Of a stretch of DNA of 64,000 nt, positions 20,836 through 33,423 are shown in pieces. How positions within the stretch are numbered: the first letter of the stretch is position 1; each line of letters opens with the position of its first letter. The notes beneath the pieces are model-generated. The model did no database searches. It had not been told where the DNA came from and was given only the letters and a program-made list of their open reading frames with translations. The stretch is from Malurus cyaneus samueli. Its lineage: Eukaryota > Chordata > Aves > Passeriformes > Maluridae. The position numbers and the translations under genes were made by a program. Where the stretch lies: the NCBI GenBank assembly GCA_009741485.1, contig CM019219.1:7569081-7633080 (forward strand), read 5' to 3'.

Positions 20836-23835
20836 CGAGTGGCAAAGGCATGAACAGCAGAGAACTTCTTCATAGAGACCTGGAAAACTTCCAGTGGACA
20901 TTTGTGACTATGAACATACATGCCCCATCATATAATGCATAAACACAGCTTATAATGAGGTCAATGTTAAGATTCAGTCTAAAACAGAATGCAGTGACAC
21001 AAAGAAAAATAATGTATTAATTAAAAAATATGTATATATGAAGTAAATCCTACTCACTGATCTTCCAGAGTTCTTCTAGAGTGCTGCTGTATGATCTGTC
21101 AAACCACTGTGGAAGTCTTGTTCTGAAATTGAATACTTAAGGCATGGTTATGTCTGGATTTCAGACTGAGAACTGGACTCAAGTACATCTAGGTGAGCAG
21201 GGATAGATTTAAAACATTTTTATATTTATATTAGTTATAGGAGTGTGCAGAGGACTAAACGTAAGATTTGATTTATAGGCCCAAGAATGCACAAAACAGG
21301 ATCAACAGATTCTTAAAGCCAAATTAGCCAGCTCCCTTTGCTCAGGCCTCTCACAACAAAACAGAAGAAGGCTGGTGGCAGGAGCCTATGTATTCACCCC
21401 TCTTCAATCTCCAACTTTCCATCCAACAATTACCAGTGATAAAAAGTTTAGCTGCAGCCAAACAAGAAGCCATTTCTGGAATGAAGCAAAGAGGAAACAG
21501 AGTCTGCAGAAACATCTGCCAAAGTGCCCACAGGAAATGTGCTGGCAACATCTCAAGGGCAGAAAACACCTCCACGTTGTACCTGCTCCCCACCTTCCCC
21601 TGCAGACACACACAGAGCTGGAAAGAGGCAAATTTAAAGGGCACTGACTCACAATTCCCATTTTTTTAACATCTCTGTGGGACTCTCTAAGGCCTTGGAA
21701 TATCTTTGGATTCCTTCTATTTTGGGATCCCAGAATTCAGTGAAAGGAGTGAGGAATCTTTCAGAGGAAAGGAGTGGAAAATCACTGGTGCAAACCCAGC
21801 ATTATATCCCAGCTATAAAACCAAACTCCCTCCTCAGTACTTGTTAAAGTTTGCCTCCAGACTGAGTTTTCTGTAATTTCACCCACTCCTTGCCCCAAAC
21901 CTTTTAACATGAGATGTAACCCAAAACCCAACAGAAGGAGAGCCAGAAGCAACCTTCTGGATGGTGAGAGGTGTCATGTTTGATTTTTCCAGCTAACAGG
22001 AAAGTGAAATATTTAACGCTCCCTTTCAGATCCTTTTCTCTGTTTCTCTGCCTTTATAAAACACTGCTACATGGGGAAGAGGCCAAAAGAAGAAAATCAA
22101 TTGTCTTTCTCAGTGCAGAGACCTTTTCAAAAATGGTGCCCTGTTCTGCAGGAGCCCAAATGTTTTTTTTCAAATGCTTCTGGCAGAAGTGCTCAGAATC
22201 CTTCCAGGACTGCGCTTTGTCTGGTGAGATGGCTCTGTGGAGTTGGGGCAGGGGAGGCTGTTGTTAAAGTTTCTTCTTTTCATTCCTTTTCTGTGACTTC
22301 TCGGCAAGAGGAATAGCTAAGAGGGGGAAAAAAATTAAAAAAAAAAAAAAAAAAAGAAGAAGAACAAATACTGCTGCAAAACAAAAAGCAAGACCATGCT
22401 GTAATGCAATCTTGGGGCTCCTGCTCTAAAACTTTCTGGAGGTCCTCCTCTTCCAGGCCAGTTTGGACTGCACTTGGAAGTGCCTCTGTGAATCTTCAAA
22501 GAGTTTTTCCCTCCCAGACAGAAAAGAATTAACTAGCCTCTTGAAATTATCTAAGCAGTAATTTAAAAAAATAAAATCTGACAAGGATGTTTCTGGCAAT
22601 ATATTACAAGTGAGGTCTGTCACAGGCCCTTGGTCTCCAGGTCACAGTTCTGTGATAATAAATAACACAGGTTTCAGTTTTTATGGTTAGATGTTTTCAA
22701 GGCAGTTCAGGTGATTTGGTTTTATTCCCAGCACAGGCTACAGCTGCAGCCTTAGGATCGATTTTAGGTCAATCCAGGGCAGTCTGCCACCAAAAGAAGC
22801 AATCCTGCCCTCTCTCCTGCTGTTTTCTTCAAGAATGGTCTGATGCTAGTAAATAAAAACTGATCCTCTGTGAGAAATTACTGTTTGCTGATGGATCATA
22901 AGCTGCAGGACAATGTTGTATTTTCGTGGAGCTGCAGCAGATGGGTGGCCCTGGGGCCGTGGGCTGGCAGGGGACTTGTCACCTGCTGTGGGGTGACACA
23001 GCAGAGAACTGCACCTTGGACATTACACCACAGATTGTGACTGTGAACACTGAGATTTGAAGCTCAAATTGCTGGCATGCCTTTAAACATCCTTTTGTCA
23101 GCCTCAGAGATTTTATTTGTTGGTGGTCTTCATTTATAGGGCAGTCTGGCAGTGGTGTGGGACTCGAGTGTGGAGAGAAAAGAAGAGCAAGGGGAAGCTC
23201 TTCCAACTCCAAAAGATTCTCCTCTTTGGTTTAGGGTGAACAGAGGCCAACGTGAGTCTTTCTCTGGATTTCAGGGAGCTTTGGATCAAGCCCAAGGTGC
23301 CTCATTATCCCATGACAGAATAAAGACACATACTCATTTTTATGAGTGAAAACTATTCTTTCTCTCCAGTGAATGGCTGAGATCTGAACACAGCTGCTAT
23401 TTTGCTCTGTGCACTGAATCACTTCTGATTCTTAAGTATTGAAACAGTGACATGCATTCCCCCTGCCTAACATGGGACCTTTCTCCATTATTGTACCATG
23501 AGAAGAATATAGTAATTCATGCTGTCTTTATTTTTTAGCTTTATTATTGCTGGGACTCCTTTCACTTCAGGCTGAAAAAGCAGGCAAGTGGGGCAGAGAG
23601 GAATGCTGACGTTGTGTCAAAATATGAAATTTCTGAGAATGGGAGATCTCCAAAAGTACTGGAGTATTCAAGAATCTCTTCATCACCCCTTGAGCAGGAA
23701 ATGAAGGAGTGGCTTGATGTGAACTAACACAGAGATCGGCAAAAAAAAAAATCTACTTTTTATGAATTGTTAGGTTTTTGTCTAAAGATGTTTGGGTGCT
23801 TTTCTGGCAGAAGGGGCTGTGCAGAGAAGCCTTCA
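20836..23835. other. Unique non-coding sequence
   Basis: About 3 kb without supported gene or transposon. An A-rich run lies at 22328-22355. Open frames reach about 98 codons without recognisable content. Confidence 0.55.
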
Positions 23836-23858
23836 TCCTCCTCCTCCTCCTCCTCCTC
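23836..23858. repeat. (TCC)n microsatellite
   Basis: Seven to eight perfect TCC units, just upstream of the old CR1-like copy. Confidence 0.95.
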
Positions 23859-23919
23859 TCCTCTCTGGCATGTGCCAGGGATCTGAGAGCATCTACTTGA
23901 TAATTCTTAATATCACACT

Positions 23920-24066
23920 GCAAAAAAAAAGGAATGTGGGAACTGTAAAGCATTTAGGAGAGATAAACAGGAGCGATCAGAGACATGGGGAACAGAAGGG
24001 ATGAGGAGAGACAGAAAGAATGAGGCTTATTCTGTCTAGAGAAGAGGAAGTTTACAGGAGACAACC
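23920..24066 (+). mobile_element. Old CR1-like LINE, left half (interrupted)
   Basis: The run ACAGGAGCGATCAGAGACAT followed by a 'gaggagagacagaaagaatgaggctt'-like stretch and GTCTAGAGAAGAGGAAG matches the CR1 ORF2 C-terminal coding region in sense orientation. In CR1 the next bases should encode the last ORF2 residues and lead into the 3' UTR. Here similarity stops near 24066 and resumes at about 24917, so the copy was split by the opposite-strand element between. Confidence 0.7.
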
Positions 24067-24916
24067 ACAGAAAAATAAGGCTAAGGGGGATCTTTGGAGG
24101 TCATCCAATCCATTCCCCTTCCCTGAAATAATCTCAGCAATATCTAAATCACTGCTGATAGGCATTGCTTTGACCTGTTCACTGAGATCTCCACTGGTGC
24201 ACCGTCTACAGCCTCCTGAGACAGCCTGGTTTACTGCTTCATGAGTGACACTACTAAGGTATTTTCTTATCAGCTCATTCTGAATCATTCTTTCTTCAGT
24301 TTAAGGCCTATCACCTTATCAGCCATTGTCAATTCCGAAACAAAATCAAACTTTCATTTTTGTTCACCACTCCTGTGTAAAAGGAAATAAGATTACATGA
24401 TTTTTTTCTTGACAAACCCACACTGACTGTTATTCTTCTTTTTTCCCCAGATGCTTCCAAGCAGCTAAATTGCTTGATATTTGCTGGAGCTGAAAATATA
24501 GATGAGCTGGTCTGTAATTCCCATGTTCCTCTGTTTTCCCTTCCTCTGTATGCCCTTTTCCAGTTTTCTGGTATTTTCGCTTTTTCTGGCTTCTCAAAGA
24601 TAACCACAGGTATCTAAGATCTTTTCAGTCCACTTTAAAAATATTCTAGGATGAAGTTCATCAGGTTCAGCCAATTATAAAACATGAAGCTTATCTAATT
24701 TTCTCACTTCTTTCGTTATTCTATGCTGAACTCCCATCCTTTTTCAATTCATTTTCCAATCCTGTTAGCCTTCTTCTCTAACTGATCTTTTAAATGAACA
24801 CTGATACAAAAAAAAAGCTTTAAACACTTCACCCCCTTGGTATCATCTGGCGATACCTTTCTCTTTTCATCTTATGATAAATGTATTTGTAGAACAATTT
24901 CTTGCTAGTCACTCTT
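24067..24916 (-). mobile_element. Old CR1-like LINE inserted in reverse inside another
   Basis: Read on the minus strand from 24916: LFYKYIYHKMKRE (CR1 'KKGFYKYV' region), KAFFFVSVFI ('LNAFFASVFT'), AEPDELHPRI ('GPDEMHPRVL'), PENWKRA and LSRKKSCNLISFYTGV ('FTKGKSCLTNLVAFYDGV'), all in CR1 ORF2 order. At about 24330 similarity jumps to the CR1 3' UTR (24070-24325), ending near the terminal repeat. The rest of the reverse transcriptase, with its catalytic YADD, is missing. Stops and frameshifts throughout; dead. Confidence 0.75.
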
Positions 24917-25165
24917 CATATATGTAAAAGAGATCTGCAAAGAGAAAAGGAACATGCTATTCTTCACAGCACTGAGGGCAGGACAAGAAATAATGATCTT
25001 CAAGCGAAGGTTTGGCATTAGGGAAAGTATTTTACCAGTTGAAAGGGAAGACACCAGGAAGGCATTATCTTGGGAGCTTGCTAAATTTCACATCATAGGC
25101 AGTCTTCAAGCACAGATTACACAGTTAATTTGTAGCCTTTTCCAGTTTGTGAACTCCTGACATTT
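24917..25165 (+). mobile_element. Old CR1-like LINE, right half (3' UTR)
   Basis: Sense-strand similarity resumes with GTAAAAGAGATCTGC and GGGCAGGACAAGAAATAATG, then TTTGGCATTAGGGAAAG and a degenerate 'gaggttgtggaatctcc...ttcaagcacag' stretch. This is the CR1 segment expected after the part ending at 24066. It fades by about 25165 without a clear terminal repeat. Confidence 0.7.
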
Positions 25166-25719
25166 CACCTCACAGGGCTGCACGTGTAGCTGGTGTAGCC
25201 CAAGTGCTAAAGGGATTTCTCCTGTTTAGATCTTCCTGACACCCCCACACTCCCCTCCTCCTAGAAATGCTCACAGAAAAGCAGCAATCTGTGGGTTGCA
25301 CTGCAGGAATTCATGGATGAGATAAACATTAGCCAGGAACTGGGTCAGGGATTCCTGCCCATGTGCCTTTCTGCAATTCAGTGATCCCCAAATTCCCAGG
25401 TACCATACCTTCATCACTTGTGATGTCTCGGAAGTGAACAAATGTTGTTTGTGATCTCAGTGGTTCCCTTCACTGAACAGAAGCTCTTAAATGGACTGTA
25501 CTTTTTAACAAACTTGATAATAATTGTTTTATCTGCCTTACAGACCAATTAACTCTCTATAGACCAATAAATTTATCTGCCTTATAGATCATTAATTTAA
25601 TGTCCAGCCTATTAAATCCACCTTATAGTGCTGCTGGTCGCTGAATGACGCTGTAGCACAAGCAGAGAAAAATCATCTGAACTACCTTCTCATCCTCCAA
25701 TCTCCAGATAATTTTCTTT
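25166..25719. other. Unique sequence with a degenerate 44-bp local repeat
   Basis: TTTATCTGCCTTA occurs at 25528-25540 and 25572-25584 with similar flanks (AGACCAAT, AGATCATT), giving a 44-bp imperfect tandem repeat. No gene recognised. Confidence 0.6.
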
Positions 25720-26000
25720 AAATCTCATCCTTTTGTATGACTGCACTGATGTTTGGATAATTTGCATATGTAAATTTGATCTAAAGAGAAACCCTCATGG
25801 CTACTGAGAAAGGCGCCTGTTAAATGTTGTAAATTGAAATGCTTTCCTCCCCAAGCTAAAATAAAAAGTGCCCTGGAGGGTAAATTTCTGAAGGGTTTGT
25901 GACTAACCTGATTAGTTAACTCTAAAATCACTCTAAATTGTGATAGATGGAAGGAAAAAGCAGTTGTCAAACTAGGAGGAAATTCCAATAGAAGAGTAAA
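25720..26000. promoter_or_regulatory. Candidate conserved non-coding block (octamer-like)
   Basis: GGATAATTTGCATATGTAAA contains an octamer-like ATTTGCATA. Further right are CTGATTAGTTAACTC and TAAATTGTGATAGATGG. Complex AT-rich sequence without repeat similarity. Function inferred. Confidence 0.35.
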
Positions 26001-29000
26001 TTTAAGGATGACAGTGATGATAAATTCTTACAAGCCTTAGAAAAGATCAGCCTTTTGTGTAGCTCTCATAAGGACCATTGAGTGCTCACTACATAATGGG
26101 CTGCTGTTTGGATAACTGTGGGAATGTGGTGGTGATTGGTTTGAAAAAGAAAAATAGCACCTCGTGTCCAGGCTGATCTGTGTTTATTTTAAGGTACTTT
26201 TAACCAAATTTTTAAGAGCTCCCCTTCCTTTCTGCTCCACCAGGTGAACTTGAGACTGCCAGGCCTGGGGGATGTGCTGCAAGAAAGGATTGTGCTCAGG
26301 GTTAAATAATTTCAGATTAAATCCAGGTATACATTTTTATCCGTCTGTGTTGGAAAAATTCAGCAAAGTTGCTGCTTCATTTTTGTCACTGATTATTTCT
26401 AAGCATTAGTCAAATGTCTTCTAATGGATATGTTCTATTTGCAGTGGGAACTGATCTGTGAAGAACAGAGAGGATGGAACAGTGAACTCTTCTAGGCTGG
26501 TTATTGTTACATGTTTTCTTCCTTTCTGAAATAAATGAAAAATTATCATCCTAAAACCAGTATAAGAAGGCAACCAGTCTTCTGTTCCTCTCTGCATAAA
26601 ATTTATCCTTGGAACTACTTAAACAGGATCTGGAAGAAAGGAAAATAAAATACATCCTCTTCTCTGTCCAGAAATGCTGAGCAATTTTTTAGCTGGCTGA
26701 AAACGAAAGGGAAAACACTAATAAATTTCATTGACTTTTTGCCCACATTTCACATTTTCAAATCTCGCTGAAACTTAACAATTCCAATCATTTCTCAGAT
26801 CAATATCACACGATGAATACGAGGGTCTGACATTGCTCAAGTTGATAGCAACCAATTAGTTTGGGACATATACAGAAGAATTGCATTGAGAATTGATCTG
26901 TTCTTTTCCCAATTATTTTAGTTGCTTCAGCATTTAAATTCTTACCAACGTTAGCACATTAATAGTACCCAGGAGATTCAGTCTTGGGACAGAACAGAGT
27001 TGTACTAAGATTATACATTGCAAAAAGGCAGCCCAGGAGCCTGCCTTTCTGTCACTCCACTTGGCACCAACCCTTAATGGGTCTGGCTTGTCCCTGACCA
27101 TGAATTCTGTGACGTTTCAGCCACATAAAGCACGAAGTTTTCTCCAGTCATGTTCCCTCAACAGCTGAACTCTGTGTCTCCAGGAATGTGGTCATTTCTG
27201 ATCAGTCAGGTTAGAAGCAGTGACTTCTCCCATCCATGACAATGAGTTTTATTTTGAGCAAGTCATGGTTTCTTTTTGGGGGTTGTAAAGATTTCAAACT
27301 GCAGATGTGAAATTGTAGCAAGACTGTAAATGAATGATGCTGTTCCAGGGCTTGGACTTTGTATTTCCCAGTACCTGAACAACTCAGCCTCCTGCTGTTT
27401 CCTCAATTGCTTTTTCCCCTCGTTTTGGGAAAAAAAAAAAAAAAAAAATCATTCTATACTATGAAACTGCTACAGTGTGCTCAACACACAAAAGTTTTGG
27501 ACACTTGTCATAATGGGCAGAATTCCTCGAGCAACTCTTTGGAGACCAAGAACACCACTACAGCCCAAACACAATGGTTTTCTATCATCTTGCTGAGTTA
27601 GTTTGAAGCAGGAAACAGAACAAAACTCACAAGAAAAGCTTGTTTTTGTGAGATTTCAAGTAAAAAAATGTATTTTTAAGAAGTGCGTGTGCATTCAGTT
27701 CCACCCTCTGTTATGCTCACCACAATTTGAACCATTGGCTGGATAAACTGACAACTCTAAAAGGCTTTTCAACTAAGCCTGGCTCTTGGTTAGATGGGAT
27801 AAATGCTTTATTCCTGCTACTGCATGTACATTTTTGAACAGAGAATTAAAACAGCATGAATTTCACTCCACCCAAGACTTGGCACAATTCCTCCAGAACA
27901 GTAGATTAAATCAGGATTTCTCAGACTTCCGGCTAGATGTATCTTTCTCTAATAAAAGCTTCTTTTATTTGTTTATTGCTTTAGCTCATTTCCACGAAGA
28001 AAATGTTGCTTTTGTCTAACCATAAATCTTTCAGGACTCTAGTCTGAGGATCCTGTCTATACACTGATAGACTAGAGGAGAGAATTTTCTCACGTTTTCT
28101 GTGGTAACATTAAACACAAACTATAAAACAGAATCCATGGGATTTCCTCTGACTTCTAAGGACTTACTGTGTGTATCTGTTCCCAAGAATACTTCCCACT
28201 GAAGCAAAAAAAAAATTAGTAAGAAGACCAGTGAAAGACAATGACATCTTGGTTTATGTGAGAACTGTGGTATTAGATACAGGGGTGGCCATCCTGGGTA
28301 AAACCTCCTTGCAGATGTTACTGTAGAAATGTGTATGGATCTCACCATCAGCATGTGCTTTTTGTTGCTTCTGAACTGAATGGACAGGAAAAATTCCCAG
28401 TGATGCCTACTTTAGTGGAAGAATGAACCAACAAAGTTCTAAGAAACATTTAAAATCCCAGTCCTCTAAAGAGAAGGGGTATTAAAGGAACAAGTGGTAG
28501 CTCATAAATTCAAATGCAAGTCCTTTGCATCAACATCTGACCTGAAAACTCTTGATATTTGTGTTGTGAGTAGGTGAAGCTATAGGTACTGCTGGGTTTA
28601 TTTCTGTTTTTTGTTCTCCAGTGCAGACATGATCCTCTCCACTAAGGAGTTGTCAGTGAAGTTTTCACCCTCCTAATTCAAATACCTGTGCAGCACCAAA
28701 AAACTTCCTGGGTTTTGGCTGCATTCCAGTTGTTTCCACTGGTCCACAAGTGCCTTTTTCCAGCTTTGTGAGTGGAGTGGTGCTGGCTGCATTCTGCAGA
28801 AAACATTCTGAGGTGTGACCCATGCAGTGATAATATAAATTATTTCCTCATTGAGTTAGATTTCCCATTACTGCAAGGGCATGGCATAGTTTGTCGTGTA
28901 GGCACATAAAGTCGTGGAGTTTTGTGACTGATGAATGCAGTGCCAGGCACACTGGGAGGCATCATCCCAGCTCTTCATGAACATGGCTGGTTTCTAAATA

Positions 29001-29720
29001 AACTGTGACCACTTTGGAAGATGACCAGGGCACCACTGAACAAAGTTAAGTGGAAACTTATGCTCCTGGTATGGGAGAGAGAGGAAAATACACTCTTAAC
29101 AAATATGAGCCATGAATTCGTAACATGTAAACACATGACAAAATTGTCAACAGGACCATTCAGGTGTTTCAGGCGTGCTGGATTAGCCATCATGTTTTTT
29201 CAATCATGGAATGCCCCTCTAAACTTTCAAGAATCTTTTCTAAACTATGAAATACCCTCCTCCCACAAGAGCAGAGCATGGATTGAACATGCTGGCAGAT
29301 AAAATAGCAAAAATCATGTCTTTGGTTAGTGCCAAGGATATTTTCATCTGTTCTCAAAAGTCAGAACCTTGCTTTTGCTAAATGCTTTATTCCAACATGT
29401 TTGTAAAGCCATTCCCTGGAAGATAATTGGGCTTGGAAAGGGAGGATTGCTGCATGTGCTGACCACAGGGCTCCCTCAGTCAGACCTAAGACCTCTGGAT
29501 CGATCTTTGACCAAAAATTCATCCTCCTTACTGAATGTGCAGGGGAGATGATACATCCTTGAACAGCACTTTGTTACAGCAACATGTCACAAGAGCTAAT
29601 ATTGCCTTCAGCAGTGCATGCATTAGAAGTATGATAGCAGATATGCTAAGTGATTTTTTTAATAGACTTTGTTAAACATGTTAGCTTCAGAGACCTCAAA
29701 CTATCTATCACCAGAGCAAG

Positions 29721-29751
<31 letters not shown>

Positions 29752-30599
29752 CTTTCTAGGGATTAAAATGCAAATTTTTTCCCATAGATTTCCCCTAGAC
29801 ATTTATTTTCAATGATACCAGGCCCTCCCAGAGGATGTCCTCTCCACAGCCCTCCTCTATGCTGTGGTGGAAAATCCCAAACACATCCCCTGAAATTGCA
29901 ACACCTGTAATTGCAGCCATGAGGGGAGATGGGGCAATGGATGGAATGTGCCAGTTTAATTAGGGAAAATAAACCAAGGAAAGGACAATTCAGAGAGGTG
30001 GGGGTTTGTCAGCAGCTGGAACAATTGAAAGATTGAGAAAAATAAAGTCTGTTTTCCATCTTGCAGATGAATGCCACCACTCCCTTCCCCACTCGTGTCT
30101 TGGTTTAAAGACTCCTTTGGTGTTTATGAAGAGCACATCACTCCACCAAGGCTGCAGCTCACCCCTAAATGGATCATCACAGGCTGGGAATATGCCTGTC
30201 ATCCTCATCCCCTCTTCCAAAGCTTGCAATGCTGCTGGAAGCATGGTGGGGTGAGTGAAATTGTATTTACACTGAGTTTTACAGCTAAACTCAGCACTGA
30301 ATTTTAGAGTGGACAAGTTCTGAGACAACAGAGGAGTCTTCTCAAGGGGAAGAGGTAGCCAAAAAATTCAGGATACTTCTTCTCAAGGGGAAGCTGATTG
30401 GTGGTGTTTAGGGTAAATCAGCCCCTAAGGTATAGGATTTTTGGCTTTTCTAGCAAAGAGCCAAAGCAAAGGGTTTAGAAACAGAAGCGGGAACCGTCTT
30501 TAAACCAAACAAACAGATTGAATCCCAGCACAAAGGGTTGGGGAAGAGGGTTTACTTCTGGTCCCTGGAATGGACAAAACACCCTGAAACTACATAATG
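26001..30599. other. AT-rich unique sequence, little recognised
   Basis: About 4.6 kb without a supported gene. It holds a poly-A run (27430-27448) and a poly-T run (listed separately). TCTTCTCAAGGGGAAG occurs twice (30337-30352 and 30378-30393). Open frames up to 112 codons have no domain. Confidence 0.55.
29723..29751. repeat. Poly-T run (29)
   Basis: Uninterrupted T29 followed by CTTTCTAGGG. It could be the complement of a poly-A tail, but no retroposed body is recognised to the left. Confidence 0.95.
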
Positions 30600-30960
30600 A
30601 AATGAGAGGAAAGGATACAGTTTCCCTATTGCTGCTGGCACACAATTAATATAAAATAAGGAGGCTGTTTGGTGTTGGTTCGCAGTGATCCATCCCCACC
30701 GACACAATGAGAGCTAATGAACTAAATCTGAAAGCATCAGCATAGGATTTTGACAAATGCGTTGTTTGCCTATTGAGAGGGTAGAAAATGATTATAAATG
30801 ACAAGCTGGGCTTGTTTTCAGGCATGGACACTCCAGGAGCAGCGGCATTATGGCCTCAGTTGGCTGTTCCCTGTGTAAATGATTTCACACTTCTGCTACT
30901 GAATCAATTGGGTGTTTCTCCATTTAAGAATAGCCAAAATAAAATATCTCCTGATCCACA
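30600..30960. promoter_or_regulatory. Weak candidate conserved non-coding block
   Basis: ACAATTAATATAAAATAAGG, GAGCTAATGAACTAAATC, GCGTTGTTTGCC, AATGATTATAAATGACAAGC and GAATCAATTGGG lie in a complex segment with a few CpGs. Lower motif density than the blocks at 1-8 kb. Confidence 0.3.
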
Positions 30961-33079
30961 GTCAAGGCATGTTCTTGGCTCTCAGGGAGGAAAAAGGGTT
31001 TAAACTTATCTGGATTTTGTATTTAAAAATGAAGTGTAGTGCACTCTCACTGCACAAGATTCATAGGGATAGTGAGAATTTTAAGCAATTATTAACAAAT
31101 ATGGTGAAAACACAGAATATTGTACTATAAAGTTGAATAAAAAGTCGTATTTCATGTTACTCTATTCTGGAGGAAAAAAGAGAGGATGTATACTTAAATA
31201 TTGTAGCTAAAAAGAGTCCAGACACAAAACTAAGGTGAAGGCTCTGGTATAAACTACAGATCATATGATAGTCAAATGTAATTTAAATTCTGAAATCTCT
31301 TATTCCAGCATTTCTCTCAAAGAAGGTAATGACCTACATAGACATCTCACAACCTTGCTTTGCTTCTTGTTTCTCTGGTCTGCCAGTTCTTGGGCAGAAA
31401 CTCTGTAACAGTTAAAATTCCCCAATGAGGTAGAAAATGTTATAGAAAGAGCAGGAATGAGAAGAGTTTTGGCTGATTTACTGCTCCCCATTGCTCAGTT
31501 CTGCACACATCTGTGCCATTATAAACATAATGAATAATAAATCCAAGCTCATTTTTAGGGCTGCATCCATTGCAAGTATAAATACACAAAGGCAAAGGAT
31601 TTCTCCTTGGAAAGTCAGCGAGAGGGAGTTTTATGTAATTCTTATGAGACTTAATGAAACCCTGAAGATGAAACAATTTCCATTTTGCCTTCATGGGAGC
31701 AGGCTTAAGTGAAACGGTACCTTTCATTCCTCTTTACAGGAGGAGGTTCAGAGCATCAGCAGGTGGGCAGGTTTAAATCAGCAAAGTGCAAACCCTGCAA
31801 AGATTGGTGTCTGGGCTCAGTGCAGGGAAGGCACATGGAGTCTGGATGCTCTGAGCTGCCTATCACAAAGAGAGGAGGTGTCCCCCCATTCTTGTCTGAC
31901 CTCCAGACTCCCAGGGGCTGGATTGCAGTCTGAGGACTCCCCTGGGTCGTGTTGGCTCAGCAAAGCCAATGTTTAGCTCTAACCCCAGGCATGGGATTGT
32001 TGCATGCATGGTCTCAAAACTTTCTACTCATTAAGGTTTTTAGCATCATTCTCCATTCAAGGAAGTAGAGCAAGGACCCAAAAAGCAGAGATCCACTTTT
32101 CCTGCACCCCAGTCCTGACTTCTGCTCGATTCCTCTGCCCATGGATTTCCCATCACTGGCAGCTCTTGATATCTGCTCATCTTGAAGATTTGTCATCTGG
32201 AGCTACTCTTTCGTGATTTCTCACCACGAATGCCTTTCCAAAACTTCTGTTTGCACAGGGTTGGGTTAAGCACAAACAGGCAGGGCTTTAATGTCCATTG
32301 CATGGGGGAAGGAGGGTCTTGATGTTGAAGGGATCCAATTCTGGCTACCAAATGCTCACACACACTTGTAGAAATCTCTCTAAAACAGCCTTCCTAACTA
32401 GTCATGCCCTCTGGCAAAGCCACAGATGAGGCAGGCCTGGAGATGAGGTGTACTGATCCTTGCTCCAGCATTCCCTTTAAATCAGGATGCTGAGTTGCAT
32501 AAAGAACATCCTTCACAATTGCTGCTTGGCACTCTGTGTTTCTGGCAAGCCCAGGTTTTTTCCCTCGACCAGCACACACTTAACACCCAACATGCAAACT
32601 TAAAAATAGTGGCTTTGCTTAGCTTTAGGCTGTGCAAATCCAAACAAAGTTGCTAATATGTTATTTGTGGAAGGATTAGGAGAATAACCTACTAAAAGGG
32701 TTTATCAGGACATTAACACATTCCAGGAATCCAGTGAGGTTGAAATGAGTTTTTTCCCTCCCTGCAGTGTGTTCTCCAAGCACTGGTGTCACCCAGAAGA
32801 GCAGAGGTGGAAACCCCTTGGCTTGACCCTCAGACTTAATCCTACAGTCCCCAGGCCAAACTCAGCATTGACAATGATAAAATGGAGGAAAGAATTTTTT
32901 TCCTACAAACTTCAGGCTGTTTCCGACCGTTGTCTATTGTCTCAGGTTCTGACACTGAGTCCATTTTCTTACCCCCTCTCTCAGCCATGCAAATCAGGCA
33001 ACGCAGAGCGCACAATGGAACTTCAGCATCCTTTCAGATCGGTGGTTCTGAGCCCCCTTGAGAAATCCATAAAGGCCCT
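30961..33079. other. Unique non-coding sequence
   Basis: No supported gene or repeat. Open frames do not exceed about 118 codons. Confidence 0.55.
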
Positions 33080-33417
33080 CCCTGGAGCATTTAGCAGATA
33101 ATGCTCCCTCTTTCCGCCTGCGGTGTTTTGAAAAACGTGGCCCATAAAATGTGTGTGACATTGTGCAGCAAGCCCAGCTTCCCTGCGAACGCCGCGGCCT
33201 CGGCGGGGCGAACACGGCTCCCATTGTTAGCCCTGACTTGCTGAATGCAGCCAGGCCAGGGGAGATTTCTATGCCTTGCACAGCAATAGAGCATGACTTG
33301 GAAGGGAACTTCTCAAGGAAAGAGCATTTGATCAGTCGTAAAAACCTTCCTGGAGATGCGTGCTGGACTCTGTGTGTGTGTATTATAGCTGGCGCTGTTA
33401 ACAACACCGATGGCTAA
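33080..33417. promoter_or_regulatory. Candidate regulatory block with a CpG-dense core
   Basis: 33186-33218 carries eight CpGs in about 33 bases (GCGAACGCCGCGGCC and GGCGGGGCG), against a CpG-poor surround, so the core has probably escaped methylation-driven loss. Flanks include CAGATAATGC, CCCATTGTTAGCC (SOX-like) and GCTGTTAACAACACCG. It may be an enhancer or a small CpG-rich promoter. It lies directly upstream of the longest open frame. Confidence 0.4.
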
Positions 33418-33423
33418 GCTTGC

